DNA from: Saprospiraceae bacterium UBA6168
GTDB taxonomy: Bacteria > Bacteroidota > Bacteroidia > Chitinophagales > Saprospiraceae
Length of the DNA stretch: 64,000 bases
Assembly (NCBI GenBank): GCA_002435785.1
Contig: DIUC01000051.1
Span: 38,797 to 102,796, forward strand
Direction: 5' to 3'
Shown: positions 11,301 through 18,066 of the stretch, in pieces
Layout: every line of letters starts with the position of its first letter
Numbering within the stretch: the stretch's first letter is position 1
Notes under the pieces: generated by a model
The model's input: only the letters and a program-made list of their open reading frames with translations
Databases searched by the model: none
What the model was told of the DNA's origin: nothing
Position numbers and translations under genes: made by a program

Positions 11301-12318
11301 CTGCCGACCGACGGACAAGGATATGGTAAACACCTTCGCCAAGCCCAGTGAAGCCATTGCTTGGCTGGTAGTGGCCACCCCCATCCATGCTGTACTCAAA
11401 CTGGCCGCCATCGTTGGGAACTATGACGGTTATCAGGCCGTCCAACTCGTCGCAATTGGAGGGGCTTGCCGCAAAAACATCCGCAATTATGGCCTCGGCT
11501 GGCGAACCATTGAGGGCGATGTTGGGATTGCTTACCACGCAACTACCGTTGGCGTTCCGAACCCTGATTTGAAAAATGCCGGAACCAAGAAATTGGAAAG
11601 TATTGGAAACCTGCCAGGTCTGCCCAGCGTCAATACTGTATTGCAAGGGGCTAATGCCACCTTGGGCGAAAACCGAAATGTTGCCATTTTTCACATCGCA
11701 GTCGGATGGGTCTGTGGATTGAATGTCAAGGATTTGGGGAAAGGGAGGGGCACTCAATGTAAAATCGCCGCCATTTACCACACAGATTCCATTGGAACCA
11801 CGCACAAAAACGGAATAATTGCCCGGCTGCAAGGCTGTAAATACCCCGTTGTTTTGCCAAGTACTCCCACCGTTAATGCTGTATTGGTAAGGGTCAAGGC
11901 CGAGGGTAGTGATGGTTATTGAGCCATTGTTGAGGCCACATTCCGTCGGTTGGTTAACGGCTACGTCAATTATCACAGGTGGGTTTAGCACCTTCACCAC
12001 CACTTGGTCCATCGTCCCATCTTCCCCCGAGACGAAATAGGTGGTGGTGATGGTGGGGAAGGCCAGGGGGTTGGGACAATCAGTGCAACTTAGTCCAGTT
12101 GATGGAGTCCAAGTGTAGCTATTTGCACCAGTGGCTTGTAGTTGGGTGGTATCGCCCAAGCAAATCGAAACATCAGCGCCAGCACTCACTGACCAGGGGG
12201 TTGGCGGATTTAAAGACTTGGTTGCGAAACAAGGATGGGCATTCGCAGATTGCCCAAAAAGAATAAAGGTTACAACCAGAAAGGTTGCAAACCGAATTGA
12301 AGTAATCAAGGATTTCAT
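5359..12318 (-). CDS. Giant SprB-like surface protein with T9SS type B sorting domain
   Basis: 2319 residues from the ATG at 12318. This start is preferred to the one at 12396 because it begins directly with a signal peptide (1-27, ending QSANA). Residues about 45-95 resemble the CLGD...SYTWTPSTGL domain common in such proteins. About 115-600 hold six SprB-type repeats with the pattern YSINGG.TW followed by LPAG.Y...V. About 700-2050 hold four long and two short copies of a module I do not recognise (consensus CLPI...L.LDGQPYTG, then LMNGWDP.GNW, then GCADTL). About 2145-2225 is a cadherin/Ig-like domain (AVDD...VLNNDT). The last 90 residues are the gliding-motility-associated C-terminal (CHU_C, type B) domain: FSPNGDGKNE, IYNRWGELVY, LPDGTYFY. 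It is expected to be secreted by T9SS and displayed as an adhesin, possibly for gliding. It has its own terminator. Confidence 0.9.
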   Translation of the reverse strand: MKSLITSIRFATFLVVTFILFGQSANAHPCFATKSLNPPTPWSVSAGADVSICLGDTTQLQATGANSYTWTPSTGLSCTDCPNPLAFPTITTTYFVSGEDGTMDQVVVKVLNPPVIIDVAVNQPTECGLNNGSITITTLGLDPYQYSINGGSTWQNNGVFTALQPGNYSVFVRGSNGICVVNGGDFTLSAPPFPQILDIQSTDPSDCDVKNGNISVFAQGGISPLQYSIDAGQTWQVSNTFQFLGSGIFQIRVRNANGSCVVSNPNIALNGSPAEAIIADVFAASPSNCDELDGLITVIVPNDGGQFEYSMDGGGHYQPSNGFTGLGEGVYHILVRRSADSTCVKNGGYVTLTSNNHPTFYGVSAVNPQGCGSFTGNITILAYGPSTLNFSIDGGTTWHPSNIFSNLPAGTYTTAVQNSDGTCLVTGSTVILTQPAPPVIGAVAVNNPTACGFTDGSIIISAAGFGQLEYSINNGGAWQLSPTFSNIAQGSYTVRVRFVGGNCPVDYIGNPVMLVMPGAVPSIGGINRTQPSACGVADGSIAVLASGTGPLSYSINGGTSFQPFNVFNNLPAGDYPIMVVLTGTNCSTTAAANLVYSGCTDTVQVTITGNTNTVYCMDPAVFNNLGTITSSLFCNPGSPLTVNALSMNQNCLTLSPAFGFTGISPDLICTIHCFNNSSTCDTTYLQVTVTAVQCDDVFQHDTVTVNFLGNPTNYCVPVPLTDLLGFDLYLNGNALISPFACDFEATTAYSYTFLPGAGFSGPYSLDAWAVNGFTYSGFFNDANGLLLLMQAFDPSGNWQINTGTGLIFGGDVNTSYDDMQVTHLPSGTQSILNTNTTFLPTGFTVGLSDPGISVLIVQNPANGCADTLYINAVLNPIFTDTIYLTTTVNTPTISTCLDGSELPGGVIVNVGYCAGPANGAAPLTSPSCVFYIPNLNFAGQDQFCMVFCDGGFPQVCDTTYFIVNVLPENDTVYLTIPVGETSVDTCLDNFVIELPGGITSADFCGINLAEISGTINGNCLEFNANGSFYGTTTVCVSFCSGGVCDENTIVLNIVPPVVCEEIFDQNALSFITPSANNSLCIPIPPAEIFNYSVTLDGVAYTQSFIPCGFANLAVYSFANLPAGPYTINAWTANGTLHSGIVANIADLVAQMNAWDPAGNWVLNQATQTIQGGEGGIYSNLVITPAGGAPQTLTVNIVQVTLGAALGIAGYGTHEVIVTAANGCADTVLVTFVQHLFSTDTLVFNTTPNTSVSQICGNTDELLGNLFSVSFCGLPANGGFVPVGATCYSYTPNLDFTGSDTFCVVFCDDNLVPVCDTFVFLINVGDPCPEIFAQNDIIVTLQNGAGEACLPIAPAQINSYQITLDGQPYTGTLTPCNMDMIYIYNFGQVFGQGVSGPYSVSWQANGQNFASVVQNMQELVAQMNGWDFAGNWNIEQPTFSIISTNDNGVYGNLIITHIATGLLSTLSPNFNDIPLGMAVPINGAGQHQVVVQNQVDGCADTLTINAVNGVSQLNIFTFEELPSNVECIDITGLPGTFQTLTVCGQPQNGTLNIVGNCFTFTPAPGFVGTNTACVVACDNLGNCDTTLLNITVGALCSLFDIFPSATQQIQVASCADIAAYCTPILLDSIGNYGVLDNGFPYTGGFVVCNGQFAQIALDTGFHEIIFVQMATGCQDTLLANVTCTTNNGCGMTAFSPLTIAMDDCAATAQFCVSVSVLDLPNYLITDNGAAFGGTIGICDLNGTTVGMTVDTGLHLLILTDTVKGCADTFAVNVQCSIIDDVTMDTTVEQGALLVLCLEDFGYIAATIDSVSNVCVSNGNASFTVDTATWCITVVGEVVGLDTLCFEVFIGDTSAVFTANISVTTPCPTFIPGGLLATGVPCSVDTGLICLPITFLELANKTLQLDGQPYTGPLLPCGIESRFILNYNALPSMGQTGPYIVQSWAINGTPFTGVFNTVQELAALMNGWDPNGNWVVVFDIPNNLVLVQGGDPSNVYSVMSVEQQLTGVQVVLGINTITVPTGVAIQVPIGGYTLTITDTVTLCSETAIVELVCVTSDVVTDTILLGAQDTFCLDLTELVGDVVSVTNICPGSNGETVNFAIEGNCVIYEGNEPGLDSACVVVCDDEGLCDTTYFYITVQFFGDSLPIAVDDVVTTQQGDVLNIPVLNNDTVSFLQTVNIITQPLHGAAQTNTNGTINYVPDPNYCDEDTPDSFTYSICNLFGCDTATVFVTVLCSNLQIFQAFSPNGDGKNEAFKINGLQNYPNHHLTIYNRWGELVYETTNYLSNWEGTYKDKKLPDGTYFYLLDLGDGQMKKGYVVILR

Positions 12319-12872
12319 GTGTTCGTTTAGTGTTGACTCTAAGTGTAACATGCTTTTTTCCATAGAAGGAGGTTGTTTACATGGGTGTAAATACATGAGT
12401 TTGAAATTGGGATTATTGTGATGCCTCCGGTACTGGTTTATCTCGAAAATAGCTGTGTTTCAAGCCATTACGCAATGTCTTTGAGTAAGTTGTGGTGAGT
12501 TTTCTCCAGAACATCGTTTTCAGGAAACGACGATTAACATGCAAAATGTCGAACAACGCTCACTCAGAATCAATCGGGGTTGCGACCCTGAAGTACTTGA
12601 GTGGGCTGATTGTTTTCTCGAACTAAAGGTGTTCTTTTGAGCCTATTCAATAGGCAAAATTGGATGAGCAAGACTGATGAGCTGTATCAAAACGTGTGCA
12701 GGAGGGTAAAACTTAGTGCAAATATATTGCCTTTAGACTTATTTTTACACTTTGTTGGTGCTTAGTTTGAAAAATCAATCTTCTCCAAGTTTCGGTTTTT
12801 GAGTTGGCAATCAATTTTTCCCAAAAAAAATACGTCCCAGAGACGCTGATAGTCTGCAATTTATAAAGAACA
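12319..12872. other. Intergenic region between divergent genes
   Basis: This 554-bp AT-rich spacer separates the minus-strand giant gene from plus-strand tatD, so promoters for both should lie here. I found no convincing protein-coding frame, RNA or inverted repeat, and no perfect TAnnTTTG element at a suitable distance. Confidence 0.5.
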
Positions 12873-13685
12873 ATGAAAGACGCATTGAAAATCTCGCTCG
12901 TTGACACCCATTCACATCTTTACCTCAAGGAATTTGACGGCGACAGGTCCGAGATGGTCCAAAGGGCATTGGAGGCAGGTGTTGAAAAAATCTTCCTCCC
13001 CAATATTGACAGCAGTGTGGTAAACGAAATGCTGGCACTTGAAGCTGCCTACCCCAGCCACGTACATGCCATGATGGGTCTTCACCCTTGCTCAGTAAAG
13101 GACAATTACCAAGAAGAACTGGGAATCGTGGAGGACTGGCTGGGCAAACGTCCCTTTTGTGCAATTGGCGAAATTGGCATTGACCTTTACTGGGACAAAA
13201 CGACGCTCGATATCCAAATCGAAGCGTTCAGATTTCAGATTGCTCTCGCAAAAAAACACAACCTCCCCATCGTCATCCACTCCAGGGAGTCCACTGAACT
13301 GATTTTGGACATCCTGGGAGATGAAAAAGACGAGCGGCTCCGAGGAATTTTACACTGTTTCACAGGCTCTGTGGAACAGGCCGGGCAGGCATTCGCTTTG
13401 GGTTTTTACCTTGGTATAGGCGGTGTGGTAACTTACAAGAACGCCGGGCTGGACATGGTGGTAAGTCAATTGCCCTTGGAATGGCTGGTGTTGGAGACCG
13501 ACGCCCCCTATCTATCGCCAGTGCCGTTTCGGGGCAAACGCAATGAAAGTGCTTATGTGCGGTTGGTTGCGGAGAAGGTAGCGGCGGTGAAATCCATTGA
13601 TTTGGAAACGGTGGGAAGGGTGACAACTGCGAACGCAAAAAATATTTTTGAAAAAATAACATGGGCTTACACAACTCTTTCTTAA
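12873..13685 (+). CDS. tatD: TatD-family metal-dependent hydrolase (DNase)
   Basis: 270 residues, normal for the family. Metal-binding and catalytic motifs appear in order: DTHSHL (11-16), GLHP (about 69), IGEIGIDLYW (about 97), IHSRE (about 135), LHCFTGS (about 162) and ETDAPYLSP (about 211). TatD enzymes are TIM-barrel amidohydrolases with 3'-5' exonuclease activity on DNA and RNA in the cytoplasm, linked to repair and to DNA turnover. The gene stands alone: a tRNA follows on the same strand after 166 bp. The start is the first ATG of the frame that keeps the DTHSHL motif near the N-terminus. Confidence 0.93.
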   Translation: MKDALKISLVDTHSHLYLKEFDGDRSEMVQRALEAGVEKIFLPNIDSSVVNEMLALEAAYPSHVHAMMGLHPCSVKDNYQEELGIVEDWLGKRPFCAIGEIGIDLYWDKTTLDIQIEAFRFQIALAKKHNLPIVIHSRESTELILDILGDEKDERLRGILHCFTGSVEQAGQAFALGFYLGIGGVVTYKNAGLDMVVSQLPLEWLVLETDAPYLSPVPFRGKRNESAYVRLVAEKVAAVKSIDLETVGRVTTANAKNIFEKITWAYTTLS

Positions 13686-13851
13686 TCTTGCCCCATCTTT
13701 TCTACTATGAGTTAAACTTGTTGAGCCTTTTCCAGTCCAAATTATTATTTGAAGAACTGTCCGCTTTTAAAAATTTTTGAATTGTTATTTCTTTTTACAA
13801 TTTTTGCGGCGTCTTAAACACAACAGGATTATTCCTGACAAAAAAACAAAC

Positions 13852-13939
13852 GGAGAGATGGCCGAGTGGTCGAAGGCGCACGCCTGGAAAGTGTGTATAC
13901 CTCAAAAGGGTATCTAGGGTTCGAATCCCTATCTCTCCG
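13852..13939 (+). tRNA. tRNA-Ser (anticodon GGA)
   Basis: A class II tRNA of 88 nt. The acceptor stem pairs GGAGAGA (13852-13858) with TCTCTCC (13932-13938), with discriminator G at 13939. The anticodon loop CTGGAAA places GGA at 13886-13888. A long variable arm (TATACC...GGGTATC) and the T-loop GGTTCGAATCC mark it as serine-type. The CCA end is not encoded. Confidence 0.97.
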
Positions 13940-14054
13940 CTGATTTTACTTCTGGAGGGAACAAACAACGGATTATAAAATCAATTTAACCGGGAGCATT
14001 CCCACAATCTTTCAGGAACGATTAACTAAATTCTAAACGTAAAATCTTACGACT

Positions 14055-14855
14055 ATGCGCAAATTCTTAGCTCTTTTGCTCGTCTTCGGCTTAGTGACCT
14101 TCACTACTAACATCGTTAGCGCCCAAGGCCCTGCTGACACCACTCAGCAATCCACCCAGGACACATCAGCGGAACCTACCACGACGGAAGTTGAGAGTGC
14201 CGCACCTGTCGAATCCTCCTCTGGCGTTCAAATGCTCAAGGAAAAATTCATTCAGGGTGGATGGGGCTTCATGCTCCCCATTCTTTTCTGCTTGATTTTG
14301 GGTTTGGGCCTCTGTATCGAAAGGGTAATCACCCTCAACTTGGCCTCCATCAACACCGAGAAATTGCTTACCAAAATTGACAACAACCTGAAAAACGGTG
14401 ATGTAAAGGGCGCAATGGAGGCTTGCCGTTCTACGCAAGGCCCCACGGCCAGCGTACTGTACGAGGGCCTTCGCAATACCCAATACGGCCCCGATGCCGT
14501 CGAAAAGGCAATTGTATCCTATGGTAGCGTACAAATGGGCTTGCTCGAAAAAGGACTTATCTGGATTTCATTGGTGATTGCACTTGCCCCGATGCTCGGC
14601 TTCATGGGTACGGTAATCGGTATGGTGGAAGCCTTCGACCGCATCGAACAAGTTGGTGACATCTCCCCCACCATCGTTGCAGGTGGTATCAAGGTGGCCT
14701 TGTTGACGACGGTATTCGGTCTTATGGTGGCCATCATCATGCAGATTTTTTACAATTATGCAGTATCGAAGATTGATGGCATCACCAACAAGATGGAAGA
14801 AGCTTCTGTCACCTTGGTTGACATGCTGTTTGCCAACAACATTTTCAAAAGATAA
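14055..14855 (+). CDS. exbB: MotA/TolQ/ExbB proton channel protein
   Basis: 266 residues with a signal-like N-terminus (1-23, ending IVSAQ), a low-complexity T/S/E-rich periplasmic stretch (about 25-60), then three membrane segments (about 78-98, 170-192, 213-236). The conserved ExbB/TolQ core is visible as LAPMLGFMGTVIGMVEAF, then GGIKVALLTTVFGLMVAI. ExbB pentamers with ExbD use the proton gradient to power TonB-dependent outer-membrane transport. It is first in an operon with a four-helix protein (12 bp gap) and two exbD genes. The signal-peptide-bearing N-terminus is typical of Bacteroidota ExbB. Confidence 0.92.
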   Translation: MRKFLALLLVFGLVTFTTNIVSAQGPADTTQQSTQDTSAEPTTTEVESAAPVESSSGVQMLKEKFIQGGWGFMLPILFCLILGLGLCIERVITLNLASINTEKLLTKIDNNLKNGDVKGAMEACRSTQGPTASVLYEGLRNTQYGPDAVEKAIVSYGSVQMGLLEKGLIWISLVIALAPMLGFMGTVIGMVEAFDRIEQVGDISPTIVAGGIKVALLTTVFGLMVAIIMQIFYNYAVSKIDGITNKMEEASVTLVDMLFANNIFKR

Positions 14856-14867
14856 AAAACAAGCACT

Positions 14868-15359
14868 ATGTCTGCATATAAATACCTATCAAAGAGTGGT
14901 ACTTCCATTGCTTTCTTGGCTGTGGTCGTGCTTTTTGTAATCGCATTAATTCCCATTTTTTCTGGGTTGTCCGCTTTCAATGGCATACCAACGGAACAGC
15001 AGGCTTTTTCAGAAGAAGGCAGCATCTTTAGCTTGGGCATTTTGATTTCGATTGGGCTACTAATTTTGACCATCCTGACCACTTTGGTGCTCAGTTTATT
15101 TCAAGTCATTGGCAATCCGGGAGCTGCTAAAAAAGGCCTAATTTCATTTGGGGTAGTAATTATCCTGTTCGTCATTCTTTACTCAATGACGGATACCAAC
15201 GTGGTTGGTTCCCTGCGCACCACCATGGATACCTTCAAGATTAGCGACAGTATTTTCAGCACCATCAGCGGAGGAATACAATTGTCCTTGGTGATGCTTG
15301 TCGGACTCGTGGCGCTGGCAATCGTGATGGAAATATGGGGCTACTTTAAAAATCAATAA
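14868..15359 (+). CDS. Four-helix inner-membrane protein of the ExbB-ExbD operon
   Basis: 163 residues with four hydrophobic segments (about 14-32, 45-75, 88-108, 125-150) and no motif I can name. It sits 12 bp after exbB and 5 bp before exbD, so it is co-translated with them. Its position and topology suggest an accessory subunit of the energy-transduction complex, but this is inference from context only. Confidence 0.8.
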   Translation: MSAYKYLSKSGTSIAFLAVVVLFVIALIPIFSGLSAFNGIPTEQQAFSEEGSIFSLGILISIGLLILTILTTLVLSLFQVIGNPGAAKKGLISFGVVIILFVILYSMTDTNVVGSLRTTMDTFKISDSIFSTISGGIQLSLVMLVGLVALAIVMEIWGYFKNQ

Positions 15360-15364
15360 CCATC

Positions 15365-15919
15365 ATGGCAAAGAAAAAGAGTAGAGGCGCAGCCGAGATT
15401 AATGCCAGTTCGATGGCGGATATTGCCTTCTTGTTGCTGGTATTCTTCTTGGTCACAACCACCATTGATGTGGAGCGAGGCATCACGGTTCGTTTGCCGG
15501 AATGGTCGGAAGAGCCACCGGAGAACGTTCAAATCAACAAGCGAAATGTGTTCACCGTATTGGTGAATGCCCAAAACCAACTTTTGGTGCGTGGTGAGCC
15601 AGCCCAAGTTGGAGAGTTGCGCAATAGGGCAAAGGAATTCATCATGAATCCCAGCAAGAAGGAGGATTTGGCCGAATTTCCCAATGCGGCAATCATCTCG
15701 CTAAAGAATGACCGTGGTACCAAATACGGCACTTACATCGAAGTTTACAATGAGCTAAAAGCAGCTTATAATGAGCTTTGGGAAGAAGAAAGCATGTTGC
15801 AATTTGGCGAGCACTATTCCGATGATTTGCCTAAAGCTAAGAAGGACAAAATAAAGGCAAAAATTCCTTTTGTTCTTTCTGAGGCTGAAGCCTCCAAATA
15901 CGGTGAGGAATCGAAATAG
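15365..15919 (+). CDS. exbD: ExbD/TolR family biopolymer transport protein (first copy)
   Basis: 184 residues. A basic N-terminus (KKKSRGAAEINASSMAD) leads into one membrane helix (about 19-38) carrying the expected aspartate of ExbD (SMADIAFLLLVFFL), followed by a periplasmic domain. ExbD couples proton flow through ExbB to movement of TonB. Two different exbD genes follow one another here, as is frequent in Bacteroidota. No tonB is next to them. Confidence 0.9.
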   Translation: MAKKKSRGAAEINASSMADIAFLLLVFFLVTTTIDVERGITVRLPEWSEEPPENVQINKRNVFTVLVNAQNQLLVRGEPAQVGELRNRAKEFIMNPSKKEDLAEFPNAAIISLKNDRGTKYGTYIEVYNELKAAYNELWEEESMLQFGEHYSDDLPKAKKDKIKAKIPFVLSEAEASKYGEESK

Positions 15920-15965
15920 GTGTCAATTCTAACCACAACACTCAAGCCTTTCAAACTTTACAGTT

Positions 15966-16445
15966 ATGGGTAAATTTCAGAAAAAACGTGGGAGTTCAGC
16001 ACCGGCCATTTCGACTGCTTCCCTTCCCGATATTGTATTCATCCTTCTTTTCTTCTTCATGGTTATCACCAAGATGCGGGAAACCGAACTGAAGGTAAAG
16101 GTTCAAGTACCACAGGCCACTGAATTGGAAAAACTTGAACAAAAGACATTGGTGCATTACATCTACATTGGTCGCCCGATGGAGCGCTTTCAGTCAATAT
16201 ATGGCACTGCACCTCGTATCCAACTTGATGATTCATTTAAGACCGTGGAGGACATTCCACTGTTTGTTGAAAACCACAAACAAACGGTTCAAGCCGGACT
16301 TCGCCCCAGGGTGACTTCCTCCCTCCGGGTGGATGGCGAGATTACCATGGGTATCGTTCAGGACGTGAAAGACAAGCTAAGGAAAATTGGGCAATTGAAA
16401 GTCAACTACGCCGCAAGAAGAGGTGTGGCAAAGTCCACTGAGTAA
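15966..16445 (+). CDS. ExbD/TolR family biopolymer transport protein (second copy)
   Basis: 159 residues. The membrane helix (about 18-37) has the conserved aspartate in SLPDIVFILLFFFMV; the periplasmic part differs strongly from the first copy (FQSIYGTAPRIQLDD, LRVDGEITMGIVQDVKDKLR). It lies 46 bp after the first exbD and ends 24 bp before a strong hairpin, so it closes the operon. The pair may form a heterodimer in the ExbB pore; that is inference. Confidence 0.9.
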   Translation: MGKFQKKRGSSAPAISTASLPDIVFILLFFFMVITKMRETELKVKVQVPQATELEKLEQKTLVHYIYIGRPMERFQSIYGTAPRIQLDDSFKTVEDIPLFVENHKQTVQAGLRPRVTSSLRVDGEITMGIVQDVKDKLRKIGQLKVNYAARRGVAKSTE

Positions 16446-16469
16446 ATTCGCTCCATTTTCAAGAATCAA

Positions 16470-16503
16470 AAGGTCGTTGTCAGTTCCTACTGACAACGAC
16501 CTT
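16470..16503. terminator. Bidirectional terminator between exbD2 and the DUF4293 gene
   Basis: A perfect 14-bp stem (AAGGTCGTTGTCAG paired with CTGACAACGACCTT) with a six-base loop. Both flanks give a T-run in the respective reading direction, and the two flanking genes converge on it. Confidence 0.92.
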
Positions 16504-16524
16504 TTTTCGTTTTAGCAAAAACCA

Positions 16525-16965
16525 TTACCTCAATCTGTCCGCAGACCTCACCAGTGCCTCGTCTTTCTTAATCGCCCTCAATGCCAATCCGGTGAAAAGA
16601 ACAAACAGAGCTGGCAAATAGAGGCCATATCCCACTCCTACCCCATTGGTGCTTACATTTGAAAAGTCTTGCCAGAAAAGAAAGGAGGCCAATACGATTC
16701 CCAAGATATTGGCCGCCAACGCCGCCCTACCAATTTTCAATTGCAATTGCCTATTGCCGTAAAGAAAAATAGCCGCTAACGACAATGCACCTGCCACAGC
16801 GAACAGTACCAACAACCCAATGTTGTCACCAGTAGTGTAGGCTTTATCAGAAAACAAGGTGGAGCTTTGAACGCCCTCTCCCGAAATTGCGAACGGCAAG
16901 GCCAAAACCCCAAACCCAGCGGCTGAGGAAAGCAGCAAAAAAATGGATTGAATTCTCTGTATCAT
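16525..16965 (-). CDS. DUF4293 family membrane protein
   Basis: 146 residues with four predicted membrane helices (about 5-25, 48-68, 78-98, 108-128) and the N-terminal MIQRIQSIFLLLSS pattern typical of the DUF4293 family, which is largely confined to Bacteroidota. The function is unknown. It converges with the exbD operon and shares its terminator. Confidence 0.85.
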   Translation of the reverse strand: MIQRIQSIFLLLSSAAGFGVLALPFAISGEGVQSSTLFSDKAYTTGDNIGLLVLFAVAGALSLAAIFLYGNRQLQLKIGRAALAANILGIVLASFLFWQDFSNVSTNGVGVGYGLYLPALFVLFTGLALRAIKKDEALVRSADRLR

Positions 16966-17338
16966 TTTATCACAACCGTTTTAATGAAATGGCTGGCCTC
17001 GCAGTTGGATGGCACTGAAATTGAAGCATTCCGCACCATCATACTGGAATCCATCGCAAATATAGAAAGGCAAGCCACAGGTAGGCGTGAAGTTTGGCTA
17101 AACCATTTTTCAAAAAAAAATTCATTTGCCAGTTCCGCCGTTGTCACAGAACCCCGGGTACTATTTTGCAAATTTTCGCATTTAGCACCCGTAAAACAAG
17201 AAAGTAAATGACAACCTCTACCCACAAACCGACGTCACAGTTTTGCAATTTTTACCCAAAAATCGTTGCCATTGACCTTCATATTTGTATCATCAAACAG
17301 AACAAGGGTTACACTCACTACAAATAAATACAAAAACA
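16966..17338. other. Intergenic region between divergent genes
   Basis: This 373-bp AT-rich stretch separates the DUF4293 gene (minus) and the secreted-protein gene (plus). Two short open frames on opposite strands overlap each other here and look like chance. A near-match to the -7 element (CATATTTG, 17280-17287) lies about 50 bp before the plus-strand start but lacks a well-spaced TTG box. Confidence 0.4.
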
Positions 17339-18001
17339 ATGAGCACATTCCGCACCATCATCGCCAGCTTCGCACTCCTCCTGAGTTTCCAACTCAATGC
17401 TCAAACAGAAAATGCCATTGCCGACTTGAACTTCAAGTTAAAGTTGATGGATGACCAATACACTTGGGGCGTGTTCGTGGTGCCAGGGCAATCAATCACA
17501 CCCTCTAAGCGTGTAAACACTGGTACAGGCCAAGTGACCATTGTTGCCCCATTTGGTTTTGCTTATGCTGGCCTCGAAAATATCAGTGGTACATGGATTG
17601 AAAACGCCAGGGTTGATGGCCCAATGGAAGCTCCAAACAAGTCTTATATCTCTTTCGGCTTTGTTTCCGATGAGCCTCGCATCAAATACCAAGCGGGCAA
17701 AGAAACGTTGCTTTTTACTTTCATCCCAGAAAACGGAAAAGCTGAATTCAGCTTGATTGACAATGAAACCGACCCATTTGCTACCCCAAATACTTATGGC
17801 TCAAACCCAGGCAACGAACTTGGCGTAATTGATTTCGGACACGGTGGCATGATAGTTTACAACTACGGCCATAACTTGGAGACCCCAACAACAGCTTCAT
17901 CCCCTATTGCCAACGGCAAGAAAACGCCTGAAACAAAAGTAGGGAAGGAGGATTTCAAAGCGATTTTTGCTTCCGAAAAAATCTCCACTCCAAACAATTG
18001 A
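17339..18001 (+). CDS. Small secreted beta-sandwich-like protein
   Basis: 220 residues from the ATG at 17339, chosen because a good signal peptide follows at once (1-21, ending LSFQLNAQ); the longer frame from 17285 would bury it. The body (LNFKLKLMDD.YTWGVFVVPG, TGTGQVTIVAPFGF, NKSYISFGFVSDEP, DPFATPN, GNELGVIDFG) resembles an N-terminal domain that I associate with Saprospiria secreted proteins, where it often precedes larger repeat regions. Here it stands alone and no T9SS sorting domain is visible, so it is probably periplasmic or secreted by another route. A cohesin-like fold is possible but not shown. Confidence 0.8.
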   Translation: MSTFRTIIASFALLLSFQLNAQTENAIADLNFKLKLMDDQYTWGVFVVPGQSITPSKRVNTGTGQVTIVAPFGFAYAGLENISGTWIENARVDGPMEAPNKSYISFGFVSDEPRIKYQAGKETLLFTFIPENGKAEFSLIDNETDPFATPNTYGSNPGNELGVIDFGHGGMIVYNYGHNLETPTTASSPIANGKKTPETKVGKEDFKAIFASEKISTPNN

Positions 18002-18036
18002 TTCAGTATCCAGAAATAATAATGTTTAAACTTTTG

Positions 18037-18063
18037 AAGGGCTGCACTTTTCGTGTTGCCCTT
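18037..18063. terminator. Terminator between convergent genes
   Basis: Stem AAGGGC...GCCCTT with an inner CAC/GTG pair and two mismatches, followed by seven T on the plus strand. It lies 35 bp after the stop at 18001. The helicase gene on the other strand ends at 18067, almost touching it. Confidence 0.7.
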
Positions 18064-18066
18064 TTT

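Noticed and set aside
12713..12907. 64-codon minus-strand frame before tatD
   Set aside because: It overlaps the tatD start on the other strand and is rich in residues expected from AT-rich non-coding DNA.
16948..17225. Two overlapping opposite-strand frames of 87 codons between the DUF4293 gene and the secreted-protein gene
   Set aside because: They mirror each other over the same DNA, have unbalanced composition, and neither resembles a protein family.
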